From: Simkaniaceae bacterium
GTDB taxonomy: Bacteria > Chlamydiota > Chlamydiia > Chlamydiales > JACRBE01
Length of the DNA stretch: 64,000 nucleotides
NCBI GenBank assembly: GCA_022763045.1
Contig: JALEGI010000009.1
Location: 127,449 to 191,448, forward strand
Direction: 5' to 3'
The translations under genes and the position numbers were made by a program. Below, piece after piece: positions 17,065 through 24,133 of this stretch. The notes under the pieces were generated by a model. It was not told where the DNA came from and did no database searches. It saw nothing but the letters and a program-made list of their open reading frames with translations. Each line of letters begins with the position of its first letter. Positions within the stretch are counted from its first letter, which is position 1.

Positions 17065-17423
17065 TGAATAACGAAGACCGCATTTATGCTCTTGAGCTGT
17101 TTCTAGGGTTAATATCCAATACCTTGAATGATGAATACATGAATAGGGCGTTAGTAAATGGCGTTTGGCCTGAATTAGGTGACTGCGTAGAGTATGTAGA
17201 ACAGATAATGGATACAATAGAAATCATGTTGGATCCCAATAATAAATTTGAGTTTAGCGAAGAACAAATCGATGTAATCAAAAGATACTATAAAATAGTC
17301 GATGACTTCCCTCATAAATGGGAGCCACCTCAAATAATGCTAATGACACCTGAGTGGCAGGAAGTTCAGAAGGCTGGACAAGAAGTTCTGAACGCTTTTA
17401 ATTATCCATCCAAGTATGCCTAA
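17064..17423 (+). CDS. Immunity-like protein 1
   Basis: A 119-residue acidic, helical protein (MNNEDRIYALELFLG...). Its start overlaps the toxin stop (TGATG at 17062-17066), the arrangement expected of a cognate immunity gene. It is closely similar to the proteins at 17666 and more distantly to the one at 18132; shared features include the E-Y/V-V-x-x-x-M-D-T-I segment, a Trp-Glu-Pro-Pro turn and the C-terminal TPEWQEVQKAGQ...FNYP. No known family was recognised. Immunity function is inferred from context, small size, acidity and duplication with the toxin tip. Confidence 0.65.
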   Translation: MNNEDRIYALELFLGLISNTLNDEYMNRALVNGVWPELGDCVEYVEQIMDTIEIMLDPNNKFEFSEEQIDVIKRYYKIVDDFPHKWEPPQIMLMTPEWQEVQKAGQEVLNAFNYPSKYA

Positions 17424-17666
17424 AAGCTTCGTACCAAACTAAGCAGTGATGGTTGTGGGATTACTTACGTACATCCAAACGATGCAGACACTGATATACG
17501 GGTAATGCCTGGCAAACCATACAGTGGAATGCCAGGCCAACGTGGACCGTACGTCATTGATAAAATAAACGGTAAAACATTGGATAAGCATGGGATGGTT
17601 GTTGATAAAACAGAGGTTGATAAGGCTTATATTCCATTGAAAGAATTTGAAAATATGGAGTTTTGA
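17424..17666 (+). pseudogene. Orphan toxin C-terminal tip (second cassette, no start codon)
   Basis: Eighty codons in one open frame beginning right after the stop of immunity gene 1 and in the same frame as it. They encode KLRTKLSSDGCG...IRVMPGKP...GMPGQRGPYVI...IPLKEF, clearly homologous to the last 80 residues of the 15721 toxin. There is no start codon at its beginning, so as it stands it is not expressed alone except by stop read-through or after recombination onto the upstream gene. Its stop overlaps the next immunity ATG (TGATG at 17664-17668). The key C-terminal His of GHIPL is replaced by Tyr (AYIPL). Confidence 0.75.
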
Positions 17667-18025
17667 TGAATAACGAAGACCGCATTTATGTTGTTGACGT
17701 GTTTCTAAGGTTAGTATCTAATACCCTCAATGATGAATATCTAAATAGGGTGTGGGTAAAATGTCTTGGGCCTGAAGTGTGGGATTGTGTAGAGTATGCG
17801 GTGCAAATGATGGATACAATAACGATTTTACTAGATCCTAGCAGCAATTTTAAGCTCAAAGAAGCGCAAATTCACGCATGCAAGCGATACTACCAAATAT
17901 TAGATGATTTTCCTCATATTTGGGAGCCACCTGAAATAATGTTAATGACACCTGAATGGCAGGAAGTACAGAAAGCTGGACAAGGAGTTCTGGACACTTT
18001 TAATTATCCACTCAAGGATGTCTAA
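17666..18025 (+). CDS. Immunity-like protein 2
   Basis: A 119-residue paralogue of the protein at 17064, with identical first residues (MNNEDRIYVVDVFLR versus MNNEDRIYALELFLG), the same Trp-Glu-Pro-Pro turn and the same C-terminal TPEWQEVQKAGQ segment. It is coupled by TGATG to the orphan toxin tip, mirroring the first pair. Central residues (around GPEVWDCVEYAVQ) diverge more than the ends, as expected where an immunity protein contacts a changing toxin surface; this last point is inference. Confidence 0.65.
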   Translation: MNNEDRIYVVDVFLRLVSNTLNDEYLNRVWVKCLGPEVWDCVEYAVQMMDTITILLDPSSNFKLKEAQIHACKRYYQILDDFPHIWEPPEIMLMTPEWQEVQKAGQGVLDTFNYPLKDV

Positions 18026-18116
18026 AAGCTTCGTACAAAACTTCAAGACCGCTAAAATATAACCGGCTTTTGAAAAAACAGATCAAACGTCATCGCACTA
18101 AATCGAAAAGCCATCG
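18022..18116 (+). pseudogene. Remnants of a third toxin cassette
   Basis: After immunity gene 2 the sequence again reads KLRTKLQ in frame after the stop, then degenerates within a few codons. At 18084-18112 lies TCAAACGTCATCGCACTAAA followed by TCGAAAAGCC, which matches, with one mismatch, bases about 16045-16073 inside the upstream toxin gene (coding SNVIAQNRKA). These pieces show that more than one deletion/duplication event has shaped the locus. Confidence 0.6.
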
Positions 18117-18131
18117 GAGAAGTTAGTTTTC

Positions 18132-18485
18132 TTGTTTCAAAGCCCAGAAAAGCAGATCTTGGAAAGTTTTTTAGAAACTGTAGCTCGCATATCAAGTAAA
18201 GACTATCAGCTAAGAGTGTGGATAAACTGTGAAGGCCCAGAAGTTGATGATTTTAGTGAAACGGTTAATCATTTCTTTCAAGAAGGAGATGGTATTTTAG
18301 ACAGATATCATGACTATGGACTAACAGAAGAACAATATAAGATATTGGAGAATTTTCGGAATGAGTTTGAATGGTTTGCGGATGAAAATGACTTGCCTGT
18401 AGATTTTATTAATTCGGAAGAGTGGAAAAAGGTTGTTATAATGGCTAAAAAGGTGTTAGAAAGTTTCAACTATAAGAATCAATAA
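18132..18485 (+). CDS. Immunity-like protein 3
   Basis: A 117-residue acidic protein starting at a TTG (18132) with GGAGA about 11 bases upstream. It aligns along its length with the two immunity-like proteins: FLETVARISSKDYQLRVW, GPEVDDFSETV, GLTEEQYKILENF, and a C-terminal EEWKKVVIMAKKVLESFNY. It is more diverged than the first two are from each other and has no adjacent toxin tip, so it resembles an orphan immunity gene kept after loss of its toxin. The 3' end overlaps the convergent hydrolase gene by 20 bp. Confidence 0.55.
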   Translation: MFQSPEKQILESFLETVARISSKDYQLRVWINCEGPEVDDFSETVNHFFQEGDGILDRYHDYGLTEEQYKILENFRNEFEWFADENDLPVDFINSEEWKKVVIMAKKVLESFNYKNQ

Positions 18486-19518
18486 TTGAATGCTTTAGAG
18501 CAATCATTTCCTCATTAAAGCGTTTACTTTCCTCAAAGTGTGGAAGATGCGCTGAGTTTTCAAACCAAATTAATTTCTTAGTGGGTGCCTTGAGGCTATT
18601 AAAATACTGCTCTCCATCAGCTGGAGGAATAAGTTGATCATGTCTGCCAAGCATAAAGCAAACCGGAACGTCTAGTTCTGGAACCTGTTTGAAAAAATCA
18701 ATTTTATAAATTTCGGGCCAAAGAGCTTTAAAAGATTGCAGCTGACCAATTCTACTCCAGAGGACATCAGGCCATGCATATTCATTCATTGAGAGAATCT
18801 GACGGGAATAAGTCATCATAGTAGAATGTTTTACTAGGGCTCCTTTGAACTTAAGTATCCATTTTCCATGCTCAATTACATCTCGATAGCTTTTTCCAGG
18901 TTCTCCTATTTGCTTGAGTTTTCTTAAGGCTCTCGAATGGTTTCTTTTCTCTGCTTCATTTATTGCAAATTGAAGGCTAGAAGTCAGAGATTTTTGGATA
19001 TTAGCATACTGAGAAATCCCAATATAGGCAAAAAGCTCTGAGGGATATCGACTAGCGTAAAGAGTTCCAATTGCCGTTCCCCAGGATTCTCCAATAAGAA
19101 AGACTTTTTCTTGATTAAATCGTTTCTTTAGATATTGGATTAGCTCTTTTAGATCACAAACATATTGATCGATTGTGAGTGATTTTGGGTCGATGCTCCT
19201 TGAGTAGGACTTTACTGAATTCCTCTGATCCCAACCGACAACTAAAAAGTGATTTTCTAGCTCACTATTGTGGTATCTAAATAATCCATGAGTACAATTT
19301 CCTGGACCACCTTGAAGATATATTAATATTGGGTTGTTATAATCCTTTCCTCTCAATAGGATCCATTGTTTCACTCCACCTAATTCCAAGAAGAGTTCTT
19401 CAGCTATGCTATTATTTTCTGTTAAGCCATCGTGAGAAAAAGGGGGCGTACGTTTTCTTAAAGATTTCCATAAGATAAAAGCCCCCATGACTACAAAGTA
19501 ATATATAAATGTTGACAA
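18466..19518 (-). CDS. Alpha/beta hydrolase, proline iminopeptidase-like
   Basis: A protein of about 350 residues with one N-terminal membrane segment (TFIYYFVVMGAFILW), then an alpha/beta hydrolase domain. Catalytic features: oxyanion-type QGGPGN, nucleophile elbow GESWG, the acid in GRHDQLIPP and the base in SAHLPHFE. HGGPG/QGGPG followed by WDQRN is typical of the proline iminopeptidase (S33) group. A TTG at 19518 preceded by AAGGAAG is the best-supported start; a longer reading from TTG 19542 has no ribosome-binding site. It is probably a membrane-anchored peptidase or esterase; the substrate is unknown. Confidence 0.75.
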   Translation of the reverse strand: MSTFIYYFVVMGAFILWKSLRKRTPPFSHDGLTENNSIAEELFLELGGVKQWILLRGKDYNNPILIYLQGGPGNCTHGLFRYHNSELENHFLVVGWDQRNSVKSYSRSIDPKSLTIDQYVCDLKELIQYLKKRFNQEKVFLIGESWGTAIGTLYASRYPSELFAYIGISQYANIQKSLTSSLQFAINEAEKRNHSRALRKLKQIGEPGKSYRDVIEHGKWILKFKGALVKHSTMMTYSRQILSMNEYAWPDVLWSRIGQLQSFKALWPEIYKIDFFKQVPELDVPVCFMLGRHDQLIPPADGEQYFNSLKAPTKKLIWFENSAHLPHFEESKRFNEEMIALKHSIIDSYS

Positions 19519-19542
19519 ATCGTCTTCCTTGGAAGTTAACAA

Positions 19543-19908
19543 AAAACTTAAAATAAAATAATTTTATTTCCAAGATTTTTTTTCATTGAGTCAGAAGCGC
19601 AAATGGTTGAATATAAGGCCAGCATTGTTTGTGTATCAGTAATGCCTATGGCTCCATACTCTTACATTCCTTGACACCTGCAAGCTTTAGCATAAATGCA
19701 TTATCAATCTTAACAGAACTACTTTAGGTTTCGAGACAAGTTGCATTCACAATAGGAATTTTAAGCTAGATTGATTATAAGACAACGAAACAGAGGATTT
19801 TTGCATCACGTTTTATTTAAGCAGTAAAAGCATTTGAAACGAAGAAGTAGATTGGCTGTAATAAAATATTTTCATTTTTATTATAAATTATTTTATATCA
19901 AAACTGTA
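19543..19908. other. AT-rich intergenic region without a recognised gene
   Basis: About 370 bases upstream of the SAM-linked island with no convincing coding frame, tRNA or repeat. A TTGACA (19671-19676) followed after 16 bases by TAAATG could be a promoter for a longer leader or small RNA, but nothing else supports it. The low GC content matches the island that follows. Confidence 0.3.
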
Positions 19909-19937
19909 TTGATTTGAATTGTAAAAAGCTTTACTAT
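19909..19937 (+). promoter_or_regulatory. Candidate promoter of the 19966 gene
   Basis: TTGATT (19909-19914), 17-base spacer, TACTAT (19932-19937). The predicted start would leave a leader of about 20 bases before the TTG start codon at 19966, with its ribosome-binding site inside. Confidence 0.45.
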
Positions 19938-19965
19938 CTCATGCATTCATTTTGCGGAGTTTGAC

Positions 19966-21120
19966 TTGCAAACGTTCATTCAAAATAATGTTTTTCATGC
20001 TGTTGATGCAACTAACGACAGGCTGGAATTGGTTGAATTTATTTTTGATTCTCTGAAATTTGAGTCATTTGAAGATGTAGTTATTGTTGGTGCTCAACAC
20101 ATTCTCCCCAGCACGCTTACAATGTTTCAATCATTTTTTGATAGAGGTTTATCCCCCAGAAATCTCCATTTAATTGGGAAATGTTATTCTACCGATATTT
20201 TAACTTATCAAAAATTCTGTGATCTAGGAGTAAATGTATCCCCATCTAGCATGCAGTTCAATCCTGCTGAAAAATTTGATAGTTACTATCAAAAATCGGT
20301 AGAGAAATTTGCCGCAACTCTAAACATTGGAAATGTGCCAAAAAAAGTCGTTGTACTTGATGATGGTGGACAATTGATCTCATATCTTAATGAGAACCCG
20401 AGTGATATTCATCAAGTAACTTGTGTTGAGCAGACTACTGCTGGATATAGAAAATTGATCGATATGAACTTATCAATTCCTGTGATTAATGTTGCTCGTG
20501 CAAATCTAAAGCTTGAGTATGAGTCTAGGGTAGTCGCCCAGACAGCTGTTAAAGCATTAGAGAATCGTTTACAATCCTTACAACTTCAGCCAAGGTCTAT
20601 CCTCATACTGGGTAATGGAGCGATAGGAAGTGCGATAGCTAACTTTCTAGAGAGAGATTTTGAACTATATATTACTGACACTGATCCAGAAAAAGCAATT
20701 GTGCCATATGAGGACTGTCTAGCTCGCTTGAGAGAATTTGATTTAATAATTGGTTGTGTAGGTGAGCAAGTTTTATCAGCAGAGCAAATAGCCTCACTCT
20801 CTCCAGGTACTACTTTGGTTAGCTTATCTTCATCTGACAGAGAGTTCGATATTGTAAAATACCGATCTGAAATTACTGGTTTAATTGACTGTCATCAAGA
20901 TTTCCTCACGTCAAATGGTGTTTATGTGGTGAATTGTGGATTTCCAATTAATTTTGGTGACGATCCGGCTGAAGTAGACATCAATGAATTTGAACTTACA
21001 CGCGCTCTGCTGACAGCTGGTATATTACAGGGTATAAGTCAAGATTATTCTAATGGGGTTTTCAATTTGATAAATCTTGAAAATGTATTAAAAAATCGAT
21101 ACATTGAAAAGTATATGTAA
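19966..21120 (+). CDS. S-adenosylhomocysteine-hydrolase-like NAD-binding protein
   Basis: A 384-residue protein with the core of S-adenosylhomocysteine hydrolase: LDDGGQLI at residues 131-138, VEQTTAGYRKL at 154-164 (compare E-E-T-T-x-G in the enzyme), PVINVARANLKLEYES at 172-187, and a Rossmann motif GNGAIGSAIA at 216-225, followed by DLIIGCVG near 259. Genuine hydrolases are 430-490 residues with a larger substrate domain, and several catalytic positions appear changed, so activity on S-adenosylhomocysteine is uncertain. The TTG start at 19966 has GGAG six bases upstream. It begins an AT-rich island with two methyltransferase genes. Confidence 0.65.
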   Translation: MQTFIQNNVFHAVDATNDRLELVEFIFDSLKFESFEDVVIVGAQHILPSTLTMFQSFFDRGLSPRNLHLIGKCYSTDILTYQKFCDLGVNVSPSSMQFNPAEKFDSYYQKSVEKFAATLNIGNVPKKVVVLDDGGQLISYLNENPSDIHQVTCVEQTTAGYRKLIDMNLSIPVINVARANLKLEYESRVVAQTAVKALENRLQSLQLQPRSILILGNGAIGSAIANFLERDFELYITDTDPEKAIVPYEDCLARLREFDLIIGCVGEQVLSAEQIASLSPGTTLVSLSSSDREFDIVKYRSEITGLIDCHQDFLTSNGVYVVNCGFPINFGDDPAEVDINEFELTRALLTAGILQGISQDYSNGVFNLINLENVLKNRYIEKYM

Positions 21121-21131
21121 ACCCCTATCAT

Positions 21132-21148
21132 TTTGGTAGAATACCAAA
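21132..21148 (+). promoter_or_regulatory. Short inverted repeat after the SAHH-like gene
   Basis: TTTGGTA (21132-21138) and TACCAAA (21142-21148) form a perfect 7-bp stem with a 3-base loop, 12 bases after the stop codon. There is no T tract directly behind it, so it is either a weak terminator or a processing or binding site. Confidence 0.3.
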
Positions 21149-21176
21149 TGCAGCACTACAACAGGGATTTTTTCTT

Positions 21177-21245
21177 ATGTACTTTCCTTTCGATTTTCGA
21201 ATACAGGAATGTACTTGTACTGTTACTGCCTGTGAAAAATTTTGA
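21177..21245 (+). CDS. Possible 22-residue Cys-containing peptide
   Basis: ATG at 21177 opens 22 codons ending ...ECTCTVTACEKF, with three cysteines in eight residues. GGGA lies about 9-10 bases upstream. Its stop (TGA, 21243-21245) overlaps the TTG at 21242 that could start the transporter-methyltransferase gene. It could be a leader peptide, a small modified-peptide precursor or chance. Confidence 0.2.
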   Translation: MYFPFDFRIQECTCTVTACEKF

Positions 21246-23254
21246 GTTTAAATACTATGCTTAAGTCGGCAATTGAATTAATCATAAATCAAAAGATAAA
21301 AACAGCTTCCTCGAAGAGGTTTATTGGGGTTCGAGACACACTCATAGGCTGGTTTCTAATAGCTGTTATAGCAGTTTTTTTTGAGCCTCCATACCAGTAC
21401 ATCGAGCTAGAATTTAGCTTTATTGTATTTTTTATATCAGGAGGTCTTTTTTTAGGTTTAATGATAGCTGTTGAGAACTTTTTTTTAGGTAAAAATTTAT
21501 TCCACAATCTTTTTATAGCTAATGATACAGAAACTTCTTTAAATGAATGTCATTTAACAATTTTTCAGAGAGTGGTTTGGATTTACATTCGAGGTTTTGT
21601 AGCAACCGGGGGATTTATTTGTTTGAGTATAGCAAAAATATCTTTTGGTGTAGTTGATAATACCGCTATCTTTGGTGCTGATGCGATTGTCTATGCAATT
21701 TTTGCTTGGTTCTTGCTAGATGAAAGATTTACAAAATTTCACATAGCTGGATTATTGATTGGTGGAGCAGGGGTCTTTAGTGTCCTTTTTTTCGATCTCC
21801 AAGGCTTTTCCACCGTTTTTGATGGGTTTGTTGCTGGTCTTGCTGGGATATTATCTGCTATAGCATTAACTATTATTCTTTTCATTAGTGGGGTTATTGT
21901 AAGGCATGATGCTCCTCAACGCGTTGCATTCCACCAAATGGTGAGTGGTTTAATTGTTTCAGCTACTTTTCTTGCAATAACATTATGTTTCTCATATTTT
22001 TACCCCGAAAAATTCGAGTCTTCTTCATTCACTTATAATTTGATAAAAAATTCTGTTGTTTCCGGAGTGTTGTTTTCTATTTCATTAGTTTTTTTTCTAC
22101 GAGCTTTTCTGTACACTCGCCCAATAGTCATTGGAATTTTAGGTTACTCTCTCAACCTATTCGTTTTACTTCTACAAATAGGCATATTAGGATTGCAGCC
22201 TGAATTGAAAGATATAGTTAGCTCAACTTTGATTTTTGTTGGTTGTTGTTTTCCTCTATTCCATGAATACAAAAAAGAAAAAGAAGTGGATCCTACAGTA
22301 GAAAAATTAAAGCCAATTTATGAACAAGACTTAAAGGCAGAATTTCGTGCAATTCGACAAAATTTTAACTCTGGTCAGTTAGATAGATATGACTATTTAT
22401 CTGAACATCATGAGTTTAATAAAATTTTATTGGAATATTCAGAAGTTATAAAAAAAACACAAATAGAGAAAATTGAAATAGACAAAGAAAATGTAACGTT
22501 TTTTCTTGATGATATTGATTTAAAATTTAGAACTGATGGAGCGGCAAGGTCAGCTCCATTTGAAATATTATCATTTGGTCAGTACGAGGATGAAGACGAA
22601 AAAATGTGTTATCGCCTGATTGAAGATGGTTATGAAATTTATGATATAGGTGCTCACATTGGTTGGTATAGCTTAAATTTTGCTAAACGCTTTCCCTCAT
22701 CGACTATTCATTCTTTTGAACCGATTCCTGATACTTTTAATGTATTTTTAGAGAATTTATCTTTAAATGGAATTAACAATATTACCCCTGTAAATTCTGG
22801 CTTATTGGATGTTGAACAATCCTCGTCTTTAATCTATTTTAAAGGTGGTTCTGCGCTTGCATCTAGTGCCAATTTAATTGAGCATAAAAAAACTGAAAAA
22901 GTTAAATGTAGTTTTACGACTTTAGATTCTTACATTGCAAAAAAACATGCTGGATTTGATTTTTTGAAATGCGATGTTGAAGGTGCTGAAATTTTTGTTC
23001 TTAGAGGAGCGCTTGAATCTATCAAGCGTTTTAAACCTATTATCTTTTTAGAGATTTACCAGCATTGGTGTGTAAAATGTGGATATAATGCCATGGATAT
23101 CGTAGATCTATTGTCTAGTTGTGGGTATCAAGTGTTTAGAGCCATAAATGGCTGTTTGGAAAGGTATAATGAATTAAAGTTTGACGACGATAAAAACTAC
23201 AACTACTTTTTTCTAAATATTGACAAGCATAGAAATAATATTAGGGGATTATAG
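21242..23254 (+). CDS. EamA transporter fused to a FkbM-type methyltransferase
   Basis: A 670-residue fusion. Residues about 25-350 hold some ten membrane segments with EamA/DMT character, including FLLDERFTKFHIAGLLIGG near residue 159. A charged linker (about 350-450) leads to a FkbM-type SAM-dependent methyltransferase: IYDIGAHIGWYS near 466-477 (motif I), HSFEPIPDTF near 490, and DFLKCDVEGAE near 572, the family signature. Start could be the TTG at 21242 or the ATG at 21257; neither has a strong ribosome-binding site. FkbM enzymes O-methylate sugars or polyketides; here a membrane-tethered version is coupled to a carrier. GC content is clearly lower than in flanking housekeeping genes. Confidence 0.8.
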   Translation: MSLNTMLKSAIELIINQKIKTASSKRFIGVRDTLIGWFLIAVIAVFFEPPYQYIELEFSFIVFFISGGLFLGLMIAVENFFLGKNLFHNLFIANDTETSLNECHLTIFQRVVWIYIRGFVATGGFICLSIAKISFGVVDNTAIFGADAIVYAIFAWFLLDERFTKFHIAGLLIGGAGVFSVLFFDLQGFSTVFDGFVAGLAGILSAIALTIILFISGVIVRHDAPQRVAFHQMVSGLIVSATFLAITLCFSYFYPEKFESSSFTYNLIKNSVVSGVLFSISLVFFLRAFLYTRPIVIGILGYSLNLFVLLLQIGILGLQPELKDIVSSTLIFVGCCFPLFHEYKKEKEVDPTVEKLKPIYEQDLKAEFRAIRQNFNSGQLDRYDYLSEHHEFNKILLEYSEVIKKTQIEKIEIDKENVTFFLDDIDLKFRTDGAARSAPFEILSFGQYEDEDEKMCYRLIEDGYEIYDIGAHIGWYSLNFAKRFPSSTIHSFEPIPDTFNVFLENLSLNGINNITPVNSGLLDVEQSSSLIYFKGGSALASSANLIEHKKTEKVKCSFTTLDSYIAKKHAGFDFLKCDVEGAEIFVLRGALESIKRFKPIIFLEIYQHWCVKCGYNAMDIVDLLSSCGYQVFRAINGCLERYNELKFDDDKNYNYFFLNIDKHRNNIRGL

Positions 23255-23296
23255 AATTACTTAGATTTCTATTTCCTATTTCAAAGAAGTTTTGTG

Positions 23297-24133
23297 ATGA
23301 CAACTGGGATTTGTGCAAACCCTCTGCCACATTGGGTAAATCCTAAGACAGTTGCTGAAATGTACGATGAATTCGATTTGAGTACATGCCCTCTGTTTAC
23401 CGGCGGATTTATCAACTTTGGCTACTGGAGCCTAGATCAAGATTCTAATGCCTACATTACTGAGGCAAATCGACTCGAAAGTGAAAAAAACCTCTACTTG
23501 AAGGTTGCTCAAAGTTTGTCTCTATCAAATGCTGACTCTGTTCTTGAAGTTGGATGTGGACTTGGGTTAGGCGCTTCAATGATTGTTGAACAGTTTAAGC
23601 CAGAAGTCTACTGCGGCGTTGATGCTTCTAAGCAGCAGATTATGAAATCAGAATCTCTTAATGAATCTATGATTGAGGCTGGGAATCTGTCTTTTAAACA
23701 AGGGTTAGCTGAAAATCTACCTTTTGAGAGTAATCAATTCAGCAAGGTGCTTTCTGTTGAGGCTGCTCAACACTTTACTTCTTTTTCTCCCTTCTGTAAT
23801 GAATCTTTTCGAGTGCTGAAGCCCGGCGGCAGGCTTGTTGTTTCTACTTTTTTCGGCAGTGAAGGGGATTCATTGGCTAGGGTCATTCCTATGATTAAAA
23901 CCTTCGAAGAGGGTATTGATCAACTTCACAATATTGAGATGGTTAAAAATCAGCTAATCGAAGCTGGCTTTGTCAATATTAGGGTGGAGTCAATTGGTAA
24001 GAATGTCTGGCCCTACTTTGATCAGTGGATTTCGCAGACAGATCACAAGGAGACTTGGGATCGGAATTGGCTGAAGGCCTACGAATCTGGGATTTTGGAC
24101 TACTATATCGTTATAGCTGATAAGCCTTGCTAG
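23297..24133 (+). CDS. Class I SAM-dependent methyltransferase
   Basis: A 278-residue methyltransferase with the SAM-binding motif VLEVGCGLGLGAS near residues 81-93, an acidic motif II at CGVDAS, LPFESNQFSKVLSVEAAQHF (motif IV region) near 142-161, and LKPGGRLVVST near 173-183. This matches the UbiE/tocopherol-type small-molecule methyltransferases that act on lipids or natural products. The ATG at 23297 is preferred over the GTG at 23294; AAAGAAG lies upstream. It follows the fusion gene by about 40 bp and likely belongs to the same operon. The 3' end overlaps the convergent gene by four bases (CTAG). Confidence 0.8.
   Translation: MTTGICANPLPHWVNPKTVAEMYDEFDLSTCPLFTGGFINFGYWSLDQDSNAYITEANRLESEKNLYLKVAQSLSLSNADSVLEVGCGLGLGASMIVEQFKPEVYCGVDASKQQIMKSESLNESMIEAGNLSFKQGLAENLPFESNQFSKVLSVEAAQHFTSFSPFCNESFRVLKPGGRLVVSTFFGSEGDSLARVIPMIKTFEEGIDQLHNIEMVKNQLIEAGFVNIRVESIGKNVWPYFDQWISQTDHKETWDRNWLKAYESGILDYYIVIADKPC

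Larger units (their letters stand above)
16816..18036 (+). repeat. Tandem direct repeat of about 603 bp (toxin tip plus immunity gene)
   Basis: The word CTAAAAGCTTC occurs at 16817, 17420 and 18022, i.e. at spacings of about 603 and 602 bases. Two full units (16816-17418 and 17419-18021) each contain a toxin C-terminal tip, a TGATG junction and an immunity gene, and a third truncated unit begins at 18022. The units are similar but diverged at many positions, so the duplication is not recent. Confidence 0.85.

Noticed and set aside
16816..18036. Tandem repeats as a possible CRISPR or IS element
   Set aside because: The repeat unit is about 603 bp and encodes proteins; there are no short spaced repeats, terminal inverted repeats or transposase.
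19543..19965. Possible small RNA or degraded transposon in the long AT-rich gap
   Set aside because: No hairpin with T tract, no conserved motif and no transposase-like frame was found; only weak promoter-like words.
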